From Lachnospiraceae bacterium (lineage in GTDB: Bacteria; Bacillota; Clostridia; Lachnospirales; Lachnospiraceae): a stretch of DNA of 36,888 nucleotides. Where the stretch lies: the NCBI GenBank assembly GCA_024691565.1, contig JAILNN010000246.1, positions 1-36,888 on the forward strand. Direction: 5' to 3'. The notes under the pieces were generated by a model, which was not told the origin of the DNA, ran no database searches, and saw nothing but the letters and a program-made list of their open reading frames with translations. Shown one piece after another: positions 24,406-32,696 of this stretch. The first letter of the stretch is position 1. Each line of letters starts with the position of its first letter. The position numbers were made by a program, and so were the translations under genes.

Positions 24406-24483
24406 CTTGTTCATCCTTTCGAATTATATATGTTTTAGTTTATGTATGCATCCTTTCGCAACTCAAAAACTATCATTATCAAC

Positions 24484-25749
24484 CTACTCAACAACATCCC
24501 ATTCATGGTCTAAATAGAACATTCCCTCAGTGAAATATTCATTCGCAACCGAAAAATGAGCACAACTATTTTTATAATCCAAATTTACAATTCCATCGCT
24601 GTTGAAAATTCCAACATCCAACGCATAATCGCCACTAATCAGGGTAATCTTTGGAATCCTATAAATAATCTTATGTCTTCCCTGTTTCTTCGGAATATCT
24701 GCCTTATCTAAAAGCGTATTAGGTCCGAAAATATACTGTTTCCTATCTCTGCTGTAGATTGCAACACCAAAAGAAAAATCAGGTAATTCCTCAGCATAAA
24801 TATCGTAAATAACCTCAAATTCAAGGCTTTCAAACGACTTAAAAATCTGCTTATTAAGCGCTACATGCTTAATTGACGCAAGATACTCAGAATTCTCAGG
24901 AACGATAAACTCTTCATCAAAAGCCTCTTCCACTTCGTTATCATCAAGAACCTGATCGCCATAAATCATATAGTTCGCATATAAGTCAGTAATAACTCCA
25001 GCTTCACCGTCCTTAACAATCTGTCCATCCTTAAGCCAAATTGTTCTAGTACAAAAACGCTTAATCTGCTCAACTGCATGCGTTACGAAAAGGATTGTTG
25101 TTCCAGCTTCCTTAAGCTCCTTCATCTTATCAATACACTTAACCTGAAATCTCATATCACCAACAGCAAGTGCTTCATCGACAATAAGAATATCAGGGTC
25201 AACATTGATTGACACCGCAAACGCAAGACGCGCAAACATACCGCTCGAATATGACTTAACAGGCTGGTAAATGAAATCTCCAATATCCGCAAATTCAATG
25301 ATTGACGGAATTCTCTCTTCCATTTCCTTCTCAGAGTATCCCATCATTGTACCATTCAAATAAATGTTCTCAATTCCAGTATACTCCATGTTAAAACCTG
25401 CTCCAAGTTCAAGTAAAGCGGCAATTCTTCCATGAGTAACAATCTCTCCACCTGTTGGTGTTACAACTCCGGTAATCAACTTAAGTAAGGTAGATTTTCC
25501 AGAACCATTACGTCCAACAAGTCCAACTGACTCACCCTTTTTTATCTTTATATCAATACCATCCAGAGCCTTATGTTCCCTGGAATACTTCTTTTTCGTT
25601 AAACTAAGCGATTCCTTGATTCTATCACTAGGCTTATCATAAAGACGATAAACCTTAGAAATATTCTTAACCTCAATCATTGTATTATCGCTATTTTCAG
25701 CCCCATTAACGGCTGCTTTATTACTCTTATCTTTATTCTTATCAGACAT
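24484..25749 (-). CDS. wzt: ABC exporter ATPase Wzt with C-terminal sugar-binding domain
   Basis: ATP-binding subunit of a polysaccharide ABC exporter. Walker A is LVGRNGSGKSTLL near residue 81, the signature is YSSGMFARLAFA near 170, and Walker B is ILIVDEALAVGD near 190. Residues from about 290 to 421 form an extra domain of the Wzt C-terminal beta-sandwich type (FGVAIYSRDRKQYIFGPNT, ISGDYALDVGIFN). In O-antigen systems that domain reads a terminal modification of the glycan. The first ~20 residues are a hydrophilic extension. Start ATG at 25749 has GGGGAG 4-5 bases upstream. It lies 48 bases after wzm. Confidence 0.93.
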   Translation of the reverse strand: MSDKNKDKSNKAAVNGAENSDNTMIEVKNISKVYRLYDKPSDRIKESLSLTKKKYSREHKALDGIDIKIKKGESVGLVGRNGSGKSTLLKLITGVVTPTGGEIVTHGRIAALLELGAGFNMEYTGIENIYLNGTMMGYSEKEMEERIPSIIEFADIGDFIYQPVKSYSSGMFARLAFAVSINVDPDILIVDEALAVGDMRFQVKCIDKMKELKEAGTTILFVTHAVEQIKRFCTRTIWLKDGQIVKDGEAGVITDLYANYMIYGDQVLDDNEVEEAFDEEFIVPENSEYLASIKHVALNKQIFKSFESLEFEVIYDIYAEELPDFSFGVAIYSRDRKQYIFGPNTLLDKADIPKKQGRHKIIYRIPKITLISGDYALDVGIFNSDGIVNLDYKNSCAHFSVANEYFTEGMFYLDHEWDVVE

Positions 25750-25797
25750 AAAACTCCCCGTTCAAGTCTCTTTCCAAGTTACCATCAAACCTTCGTG

Positions 25798-26613
25798 CTA
25801 CAGTACATCAGCAAAGTGTGGCTTCAATTTATCGAAAACATGAGCTCCGAAAATAAATACCACAATCGTGAACACCCAGAAATATAAGGTCCACTGCCAA
25901 TCCTGCCAAAACCATCCAGTTCCAAACATGCTGTTTCTAACACCCTCAACAATATAGAAAACTGGGTTAAGTTTTAAAATAATCAAAAGTGTAGGATGTG
26001 ACTCAGCAAGCATTGTCACAGGCCACATTATCGGTGTAATCCACATTAAAATCTGCAATCCAACAGCAATAAAATGTGCGATATCTCTAACAAAAACCGT
26101 AATTGCCGAAGTGAGATACGAAACCGCCAGCGTCACACAAACCGTACAGATTATATAGTAAATCAACTGAAATGCATAAATTGTCGGCATATATCCCATA
26201 CACATAAACATTATCATCATAAATACATAGAAAAATACATCGATAAATAATGCTGATAAAATCTTAAGTGCTGGCAAAATACTAATATTAAAAACTACCT
26301 TCTTAACAAGGAAGCTATACTCCAACAGACTGTTAACTCCTCCGTTTATGGAATCAGAAAACAAGAACCATGGAATAAGTCCCGCTGTAAGCCAAAGAAC
26401 ATATGGATAACCATTCATCGGCCTTGAACGAAGTCCAAGCGAAAAGACAAACCAATATAAAACTATTGTAACAACTGGTTGAATGAAGGCCCAAATAATA
26501 CCGAGATATGATCCTGCATATCGCTTTTTAAAGTCGTTCTTCGCAAGTTTAATCAGCATTTCGCGACTTGTTATCATATCCTTAAAAAATCTAATACACG
26601 CTAATTTATTCAT
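25798..26613 (-). CDS. wzm: ABC-2 type polysaccharide exporter permease Wzm
   Basis: Membrane subunit of the exporter. It is 271 residues with six membrane segments. The ABC-2 signature NDFKKRYAGSYLGIIWAFIQP sits near residues 26-46, as in TagG/RgpC/Wzm proteins. Re-entrant and gate regions include YPYVLWLTAGLIPWFLF. Start ATG at 26613 has AGGA 7 bases upstream. It is the first gene behind the promoter at 26663-26691 and pairs with wzt. Substrate from context: a polyprenyl-linked backbone made by the tandem GT2. Confidence 0.93.
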   Translation of the reverse strand: MNKLACIRFFKDMITSREMLIKLAKNDFKKRYAGSYLGIIWAFIQPVVTIVLYWFVFSLGLRSRPMNGYPYVLWLTAGLIPWFLFSDSINGGVNSLLEYSFLVKKVVFNISILPALKILSALFIDVFFYVFMMIMFMCMGYMPTIYAFQLIYYIICTVCVTLAVSYLTSAITVFVRDIAHFIAVGLQILMWITPIMWPVTMLAESHPTLLIILKLNPVFYIVEGVRNSMFGTGWFWQDWQWTLYFWVFTIVVFIFGAHVFDKLKPHFADVL

Positions 26614-26662
26614 TACATCATCCTAATTTAAAATCAAAATTTATTAACCACATCAAATCTGC

Positions 26663-26691
26663 ATATTAACATAAATATAAGTTTTTTACAA
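26663..26691 (-). promoter_or_regulatory. Promoter of the wzm-wzt assembly block
   Basis: On the minus strand TTGTAA (complement of 26686-26691) and TAATAT (complement of 26663-26668) are 17 bases apart, with a TGn extended -10. It lies in the 133-base gap between fkp and wzm, about 50-80 bases before the wzm ATG. It suggests the assembly genes can be transcribed apart from the nucleotide-sugar genes. Confidence 0.72.
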
Positions 26692-26746
26692 CATCTTATA
26701 TTTTAAAGTGAAGCAAATTCACATATTAAAAGAGGTATTTCACACC

Positions 26747-29700
26747 CTAAAAGGCGAATTCACAATCCCAGACACCAATTCCACTATCCTGGAATATGTC
26801 AGTTAACCTCTTCTGTAAGTCTTCCTTAGTTTTTCCTTCTTTAAGAATCATCATAATAAATCCACCGCCGCCTGCACCAGCAATAAACTTCGCATCAATC
26901 AAGTTTTCACAGGCAACAAAAATCTGATCTATACATGTGTTTGTTGAACCACTGTCCAACATAATTGATAACTCCCAATGTCTATTCATGAGTTTTACAA
27001 AGCCTTCAATATCTCCCTGCTCAAGACAGAAGGACATGAGAATTGCTGTAGTCTTCATCTCCTTAAGGGCGTCAAGACTATCCTGCTTTGAACCAATGTA
27101 GCCACCCATAACGTTTCTAAGAAGGTTTCTGGCAAGTCGTCTCTGTCCAGTGTAAACCAGGACAAATCTATCAGATAATTCCTTCATTGCCTCTTCAGGA
27201 ACCTTAATCTCACGAGTAGAAATCTTCTGCTCAATTCCTGGAAGAGTTGAAATCAGCTTAATTCCCGGCATCAAACCACCGACCTGATCTTGCCAGCCGC
27301 CGCCAGTACTCATAATTTGTTCCATACTCAAAACGATGTCATAAATATCATCATTCTTCTTATCCTCGCCAAGGAATTCAAACAATCCCTTAACGCACGC
27401 TGCAGCTAAAATACTGCTTGTTCCAAGTCCAGAACCCTGAGGAATATTGATAACCTGAGTTGAAATATAAATTCCACCACCGATTCTCTTAAGAATTTCC
27501 TCAAGTGTCTCACCCTCAGATTTAATTGGAACAATTCCGCATGAAATCAAAGCTGCCTTATGAAGAGCAAAAGAATCATATGGATTAACACAATCTTGAA
27601 TTTCCTCAATAGTAGTAGCGATTCCACTAACTCCCATATCTTCGCTTTCAAACTTAACATGGTATTCAGGAAGTCTCTTAATCTTTATCTGAATTGGATT
27701 AATTCCATTAATCTTTAAAGCCGCATTTAAAACAATTCCACCGTTTTCATTGCTATAAGGTGGAGTATCTGTCCATCCGCCTCCCCAGTTTACTCTAACA
27801 GGAAGTTCAACACTAACTTCATCCTTAGCAATCTTATATTCTTTAGACCCTTTAATTCTCTTTACTGCATCACCAAAGATAACCTCTCTAATGCACTTAA
27901 AACAAAGACCTTCAGGGTAGTCATATTCAATTCCATTAAAGTTGCATCTAAACTTCTTCATGTACATTGAAAGAACGTAGTAAACTCTGATTCTATCAGA
28001 GAATTCCATACAGGTCGCATCTTCCATAATTGACTTATAGATACTCTCTGTAATAACTCCATTACTAAAGTCCTTAAAAATGCTTTCGTAATACTCTCTA
28101 GAAACAACTCTGTCAATAAATCTCTTGCTGATAATTCTGTCTTCTAAATCATTATCCCATCTGATAATTCCATCAACATCAGCATTATTAAAACTCTCAT
28201 AAAGACTCATTCTCTCAGAAGAGATCCAGTCTTCAACCAGTGACTTAAGCGTATCCTTAAGTGTCTCAATTTCTTCATCAGCCTTTGCTTTCTTAACCTT
28301 CTCAGAAAGCTCAACGATTTGATAAAGAGTCAACGCTCTATCAAGTGCCTCTTCCATAGAATCCGCTGTAACATAGAGCTTAGCCTTCCAAAGGCTCTTA
28401 TCTTCATCATCCCAAATTTGCTCAGGAGAAACATTAATTTCCTCAAGAAGCTCTTTAAAGTTTTTCTTGATAAATATAATCTTATCATTAAAGTCATCCT
28501 TAGGATTATCATTTAATCCATAAACTCTAACAACATATTTTCCATTATTCAAAACAAGTCCGCTAAACACTGAATTATCTGGAATCTTTGTATTCCTTGT
28601 TTTGATATGTGAAATAATTGAATTCTGTCCAACCTCAGTACAATCGAGAACAAAGCAATTCTCAATATAACTTCCACTACCAATTTTAGCAGAAGAGCCA
28701 ATGTATGAACCATAGGTTGTATAGTCACCATCATCATTTGAATTAGAATTAATTCTATTTGTCCAACCAAGAAAATCATACTTGCAAATTGATGATGTCA
28801 TCAATTTCTTTAATTCCCTCGTTGTACCAAAATGAATAAATCTTGCAGGAGATAAACAAAACAGTTTCAACTTATAATTTGAAATTGCATCCCAAATTTT
28901 TGTTCTGCAATCATGTAATTCATCAGTAAAAGTTCCCTCAGGTTTTTCTTCATAATACTGCTCAAGTGTTGAATCTGAAGCAAGTGGATAAAGGAAATCA
29001 CCATAGAAACTGATTCTGGCTTTTTCATTTACAAACTCATCAAATTTTACCTTATCAGGTTTGCCATCTGTTGAAATAAGTGAGAAAAGTGAATTGATAA
29101 GATTAACATCCATAAGCACTGCACCGGTATCCAAATCAACATTTCCGCTACCATTAACAGCACCAATTTTTGTTAAATAATCCTCAGTTTGCTTATGAAG
29201 GAATTTCTTAACATATCCCTTTCCATCATTTAAAAATACTCCATGATTTTTACCAATTTCAACAAGCTCTTTAAACGAAATAGCAGCTGCCCCTTCGAAC
29301 TTTGCATCAATCTGAAGTGGGTTAAACATAAGCATTACATCGCCAGATAAAACAAGCATTCCCTCTTTAATTCTAGAAGGAACTCCTGCCATTGAAACTA
29401 AAAATTCATCAAAAAGTGTTCCACTTCTTCCATCTGGATAAATCCTAGGGACAGGTGAAAAGAGTTTGCCAATAGCTGAATATTGAGGAATTCTCTTGCT
29501 ATCTCCACCTGAATGGATAACCAAAATTCTCTTACCCTTGAAAATATTTTCAGAATCTTCAACCTTATTTTCAGCTATAAGTTTCTCAGCAATATGATTA
29601 ATAACATTAAATGTTGCACCGCCAGAACCAACTCTTTTTCCCTCTGGATCAGATATTACAATATATTCTGTATGCTTTGGAATTGTATTTTTTCTAAGTC

Positions 29701-29896
29701 TCTCATCGATTTGTTTTCTATAGCCAGAAGCCTGAAATTCATTTGAAGCTGTAAGAATAACATAATCCCATTTAATGGAATCTGTTCTTTCCATACTTCT
29801 CAAATAGTCCTCCCAATTATCCTCAGATGATTGTTGCAAAAACAAATCTTTTATCTTTTCATTTTCGATATTAATAACATCCGATACGCTACCCAT
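26747..29896 (-). CDS. fkp: Bifunctional fucokinase / fucose-1-phosphate guanylyltransferase
   Basis: Salvage enzyme that phosphorylates free L-fucose and joins it to GTP, giving GDP-L-fucose. The N-terminal half is the fucose pyrophosphorylase domain with nucleotide loop HSGGDSKRIPQYSAIGK near residue 130. Left-handed beta-helix-like repeats follow around 400-460 (GSYIGSSAKIGSGSYIENC). The C-terminal part from about 690 is a GHMP kinase: VRVNWGGGWTDTPPYSNENG near 700, PQGSGLGTSSILAA near 820, and GAGGGGFIMMI near the end. At 1049 residues it is nearer the plant enzyme (about 1055) than B. fragilis Fkp (about 950). Start has GGAGAT upstream. It sits between the mannose-activation genes and wzm; a related GDP-sugar salvage substrate is possible. 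Confidence 0.88.
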   Translation of the reverse strand: MGSVSDVINIENEKIKDLFLQQSSEDNWEDYLRSMERTDSIKWDYVILTASNEFQASGYRKQIDERLRKNTIPKHTEYIVISDPEGKRVGSGGATFNVINHIAEKLIAENKVEDSENIFKGKRILVIHSGGDSKRIPQYSAIGKLFSPVPRIYPDGRSGTLFDEFLVSMAGVPSRIKEGMLVLSGDVMLMFNPLQIDAKFEGAAAISFKELVEIGKNHGVFLNDGKGYVKKFLHKQTEDYLTKIGAVNGSGNVDLDTGAVLMDVNLINSLFSLISTDGKPDKVKFDEFVNEKARISFYGDFLYPLASDSTLEQYYEEKPEGTFTDELHDCRTKIWDAISNYKLKLFCLSPARFIHFGTTRELKKLMTSSICKYDFLGWTNRINSNSNDDGDYTTYGSYIGSSAKIGSGSYIENCFVLDCTEVGQNSIISHIKTRNTKIPDNSVFSGLVLNNGKYVVRVYGLNDNPKDDFNDKIIFIKKNFKELLEEINVSPEQIWDDEDKSLWKAKLYVTADSMEEALDRALTLYQIVELSEKVKKAKADEEIETLKDTLKSLVEDWISSERMSLYESFNNADVDGIIRWDNDLEDRIISKRFIDRVVSREYYESIFKDFSNGVITESIYKSIMEDATCMEFSDRIRVYYVLSMYMKKFRCNFNGIEYDYPEGLCFKCIREVIFGDAVKRIKGSKEYKIAKDEVSVELPVRVNWGGGWTDTPPYSNENGGIVLNAALKINGINPIQIKIKRLPEYHVKFESEDMGVSGIATTIEEIQDCVNPYDSFALHKAALISCGIVPIKSEGETLEEILKRIGGGIYISTQVINIPQGSGLGTSSILAAACVKGLFEFLGEDKKNDDIYDIVLSMEQIMSTGGGWQDQVGGLMPGIKLISTLPGIEQKISTREIKVPEEAMKELSDRFVLVYTGQRRLARNLLRNVMGGYIGSKQDSLDALKEMKTTAILMSFCLEQGDIEGFVKLMNRHWELSIMLDSGSTNTCIDQIFVACENLIDAKFIAGAGGGGFIMMILKEGKTKEDLQKRLTDIFQDSGIGVWDCEFAF

Positions 29897-29944
29897 CTGC
29901 TATCTCCTTAAATTTATACTTAGTAGATTATCTTTACTCTCTGC

Positions 29945-31633
29945 CTATTTAAAATATCCATTTAGGCTATCAAGAATCTTCTTTTCTTCCACATTAGCCG
30001 CATCCAAATCAGCCGCACTCACACTAATATATACCTTTAATTTAGGCTCTGTTCCAGAAGGTCTAACAACTACTGAAGCATCTCCTTCAAGTAAATATTT
30101 AAGCACATCTGATGGTGGAAGTCCGTCGCGTCCCTTTGAATAATCAAGGCACTCAACAACCTTCTTGCCTCCGATTTCATCAAGACCAGCATGGAACTCT
30201 TCCATAATAGCCTTCATCTTATTAAAACCGTCCATTCCCTCAAACTGGAATGAATAAAGTGAATTCTTGCAATATCCATATTTAGAATAAAGCTCATTTA
30301 ATTTATCTAAGAGACTGATTCCTCTAGTCTTATAATATGCAAACATCTCGCAAATAAGGAAGGCACCATCGACTGCATCCTTATCTCTAACATATCCACC
30401 ACTCAAGTATCCGTAGCTCTCTTCGAATCCGAATACGTAAGAATCTTCCTTACCTTTTTCCTCTAAAAATCCAATCTGTTCACCGATAAACTTAAAACCT
30501 GTAAGAACGTTAATTGTTCTAAGTCCATAATTCTTAGCAATCTTTTCAGCCATATCGATAGTAACGATAGTCTTAATAAGGATTGGATCCTCAGGCATTG
30601 TGTTCATCTCAACTCTTCTGCTACAGATATAGTCAAGAAGAAGCATTCCTGTTTCATTACCTGTAAGAAGTGTGTAATCATCACCATTCTTAACTGCAAT
30701 TCCTACTCTGTCGCAATCAGGATCTGTTGCAAGTAAAAGGTCTGCATTGTTATCCCTGGCATATTTCATGCCAAGTTCCATTGCCTCCCTGATTTCAGGG
30801 TTAGGATATGGACATGTAGTAAAGTTACCATCAGGCATTTCCTGCTCCTTAACAACAGTAACATTAGTATATCCGCTCTCCTTAAGAGTCCTAATAATAG
30901 GCTTTAAACCTGTTCCATTAAGTGGTGTATAAACAATAGACACATTCTTATCAATTTCAGCATCACCAACAACAGACTGCTTCTTAACTTCCTCAACAAA
31001 GGCTGTATAGACATCTTCAGAAATATAATTGATCATTCCATTCTGAATACCTTCATCAAAGTCAAGTTTCTTAACTCCCTCAAAAATATCGATTTCATTA
31101 ATTTCAGAAAGAATCTCCGCGGCCGCCTCAGTTGTAATCTGACAACCGTCGTGATTATATACCTTATATCCGTTATATTTACTAGGATTATGAGAAGCTG
31201 TTACCATAATACCAGCAGCACATTTACATGCCCTAACAGCAAAAGAGAGACAAGGAGTAGGCATCAATTCATCATAAATAAATACCTTAATTCCATTGCC
31301 TGCAAATACACTTGCTGATACCTTAGCAAAAACATCTGATTTAATTCTTGAATCATAGCTAATTGCAATACTTCTCTTTTCAGGGCTATAGTTCTTAACA
31401 ACATAATTTGCAAGTCCCTGAGAAGCCTTAGCTACTGTATAGATATTCATTCGATTTGTTCCAGCACCGATAACACCTCTAAGTCCACCAGTACCAAACT
31501 CAAGACTTCTGTAAAAAGCATCCTCAATAAGCTTTTCATCAGCTTCAATGCTCTTTAATTCCTTAACAACATCTTCATCACCTGTAGCATTCTCACACCA
31601 CAGTTTATACTCTTTTAAAATTGTTTCTTCCAT
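29945..31633 (-). CDS. Phosphomannomutase/phosphoglucomutase
   Basis: Enzyme of the alpha-D-phosphohexomutase family, interconverting hexose 6- and 1-phosphates through a phosphoserine. GTGGLRGVIGAGTNRMN lies near residue 46, the active loop MVTASHNPSKYNGYKVY near 140, and the metal loop TDPDCDRVGIAV near 305. The sugar-binding loop FGFEESYGYL is near 400 and the phosphate-binding VRPSGTEPKLKVY near 530. At 562 residues it is the long Firmicutes PgcA-like type, which can accept glucose or mannose. Its place between manA and fkp makes mannose-6-P to mannose-1-P the likely task here; a housekeeping glucose role cannot be excluded. Confidence 0.9.
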   Translation of the reverse strand: MEETILKEYKLWCENATGDEDVVKELKSIEADEKLIEDAFYRSLEFGTGGLRGVIGAGTNRMNIYTVAKASQGLANYVVKNYSPEKRSIAISYDSRIKSDVFAKVSASVFAGNGIKVFIYDELMPTPCLSFAVRACKCAAGIMVTASHNPSKYNGYKVYNHDGCQITTEAAAEILSEINEIDIFEGVKKLDFDEGIQNGMINYISEDVYTAFVEEVKKQSVVGDAEIDKNVSIVYTPLNGTGLKPIIRTLKESGYTNVTVVKEQEMPDGNFTTCPYPNPEIREAMELGMKYARDNNADLLLATDPDCDRVGIAVKNGDDYTLLTGNETGMLLLDYICSRRVEMNTMPEDPILIKTIVTIDMAEKIAKNYGLRTINVLTGFKFIGEQIGFLEEKGKEDSYVFGFEESYGYLSGGYVRDKDAVDGAFLICEMFAYYKTRGISLLDKLNELYSKYGYCKNSLYSFQFEGMDGFNKMKAIMEEFHAGLDEIGGKKVVECLDYSKGRDGLPPSDVLKYLLEGDASVVVRPSGTEPKLKVYISVSAADLDAANVEEKKILDSLNGYFK

Positions 31634-31676
31634 TTTTGTGATATCCTCATTTCAAATTCTATATAAAATGCTATTT

Positions 31677-32696
31677 TTATGCTGTAACCTTTAGGAGCTG
31701 TGCCTGTCCATGGAACTTACACTGCACTGAATTAGCAGGAACAAAGATACAATCTCCTTTAAAGAAATGCAGTGCTCCGCCAGCTCCATAAAACATGGTA
31801 CCGCAACCATCGATGCAAAGGTAAACCTGGAACGATAACTCATTAGACCTAAATGAAACCATCTCATGACAACGCTCAGTATTTAGAAGCATTCTCTCAA
31901 CCTGGAAATACTTACATCTACATAAAAACTCAGTTGCACATCCTCTGCTATATTTAAGAACACGCATAGGCTGACGAGGAGAATTGCTCGCCTTTAAATT
32001 GGCAACCTCCAAAGCCTTATCTACATGTAACTCACGCTTATTTCCATTCTTGTCAACTCTATCATAATCATACATACGGTATGTAAGATTTGAGTTTTCC
32101 TGAATCTCTGCAACAAGTGTTCCAGCGCCAATTGCATGAATTGTTCCCGCCTCAATATAGAAAACATCGTTCTTCTTAACAGGAACTTTCTGCAAATATT
32201 TTTCAAGCTTACCCTCTTCAATGCTCTTTCTAACCTTTTCCTTAGACATATCTCTCGATAATCCGAAGCACAGATGAGCATCCTTAGCAGCATCAAGAAC
32301 ATACCACATCTCGGTCTTTCCAAGTTGTCCATTCTCATATTTATTTGCATATTCATCATCTGGATGAACCTGAACAGATAAATCCTTGTTTGCATCAATA
32401 AACTTAATAAGGATAGGTAGCTCTCCTTCAACAGCTGGATGAGTTCCCAAAAAATCAGGTCTATCCTTCAAAAGCTTATTAAGCCTCTGTCCACGATACG
32501 CTCCACTAACGACAATGCTAGGGCCATCAGGATGTGTTGAACATTCCCAGGTTTCGGCAAGAGGATCTAAATCAATCCCCTTCTCGAAATCATCATTCAA
32601 TCTTGTTCCACCCCAAAGATAATCCTTGCCCTCAGGATATAAAAGAAAAGGTTCATTTAACATTTCATCATTCCAACGGATATTTCTGCTTGTCAT
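31677..32696 (-). CDS. manA: Mannose-6-phosphate isomerase, type I
   Basis: Zinc cupin enzyme that converts fructose-6-P to mannose-6-P, the first step toward GDP-mannose. Motifs seen: KDYLWGGTRLNDDF at the N-terminus, LPILIKFIDANKDLSVQVHP (zinc-ligand region), GKTEMWYVLDA, and FYIEAGTIHAIGAGTLVAEI. ATG at 32694-32696 has AGGAG 10 bases upstream and overlaps the end of manC by 29 bases (339 residues). An alternative ATG at 32661-32663, just after the manC stop, gives MLNEPFLLYPEG, which lines up with the usual family start (328 residues). The start is therefore uncertain by 11 residues. Confidence 0.92.
   Translation of the reverse strand: MTSRNIRWNDEMLNEPFLLYPEGKDYLWGGTRLNDDFEKGIDLDPLAETWECSTHPDGPSIVVSGAYRGQRLNKLLKDRPDFLGTHPAVEGELPILIKFIDANKDLSVQVHPDDEYANKYENGQLGKTEMWYVLDAAKDAHLCFGLSRDMSKEKVRKSIEEGKLEKYLQKVPVKKNDVFYIEAGTIHAIGAGTLVAEIQENSNLTYRMYDYDRVDKNGNKRELHVDKALEVANLKASNSPRQPMRVLKYSRGCATEFLCRCKYFQVERMLLNTERCHEMVSFRSNELSFQVYLCIDGCGTMFYGAGGALHFFKGDCIFVPANSVQCKFHGQAQLLKVTA

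Noticed and set aside
26707-26721. Hairpin GTGAA-5-TTCAC as a terminator after fkp
   Set aside because: A five-pair stem without a proper T run is too weak to call.
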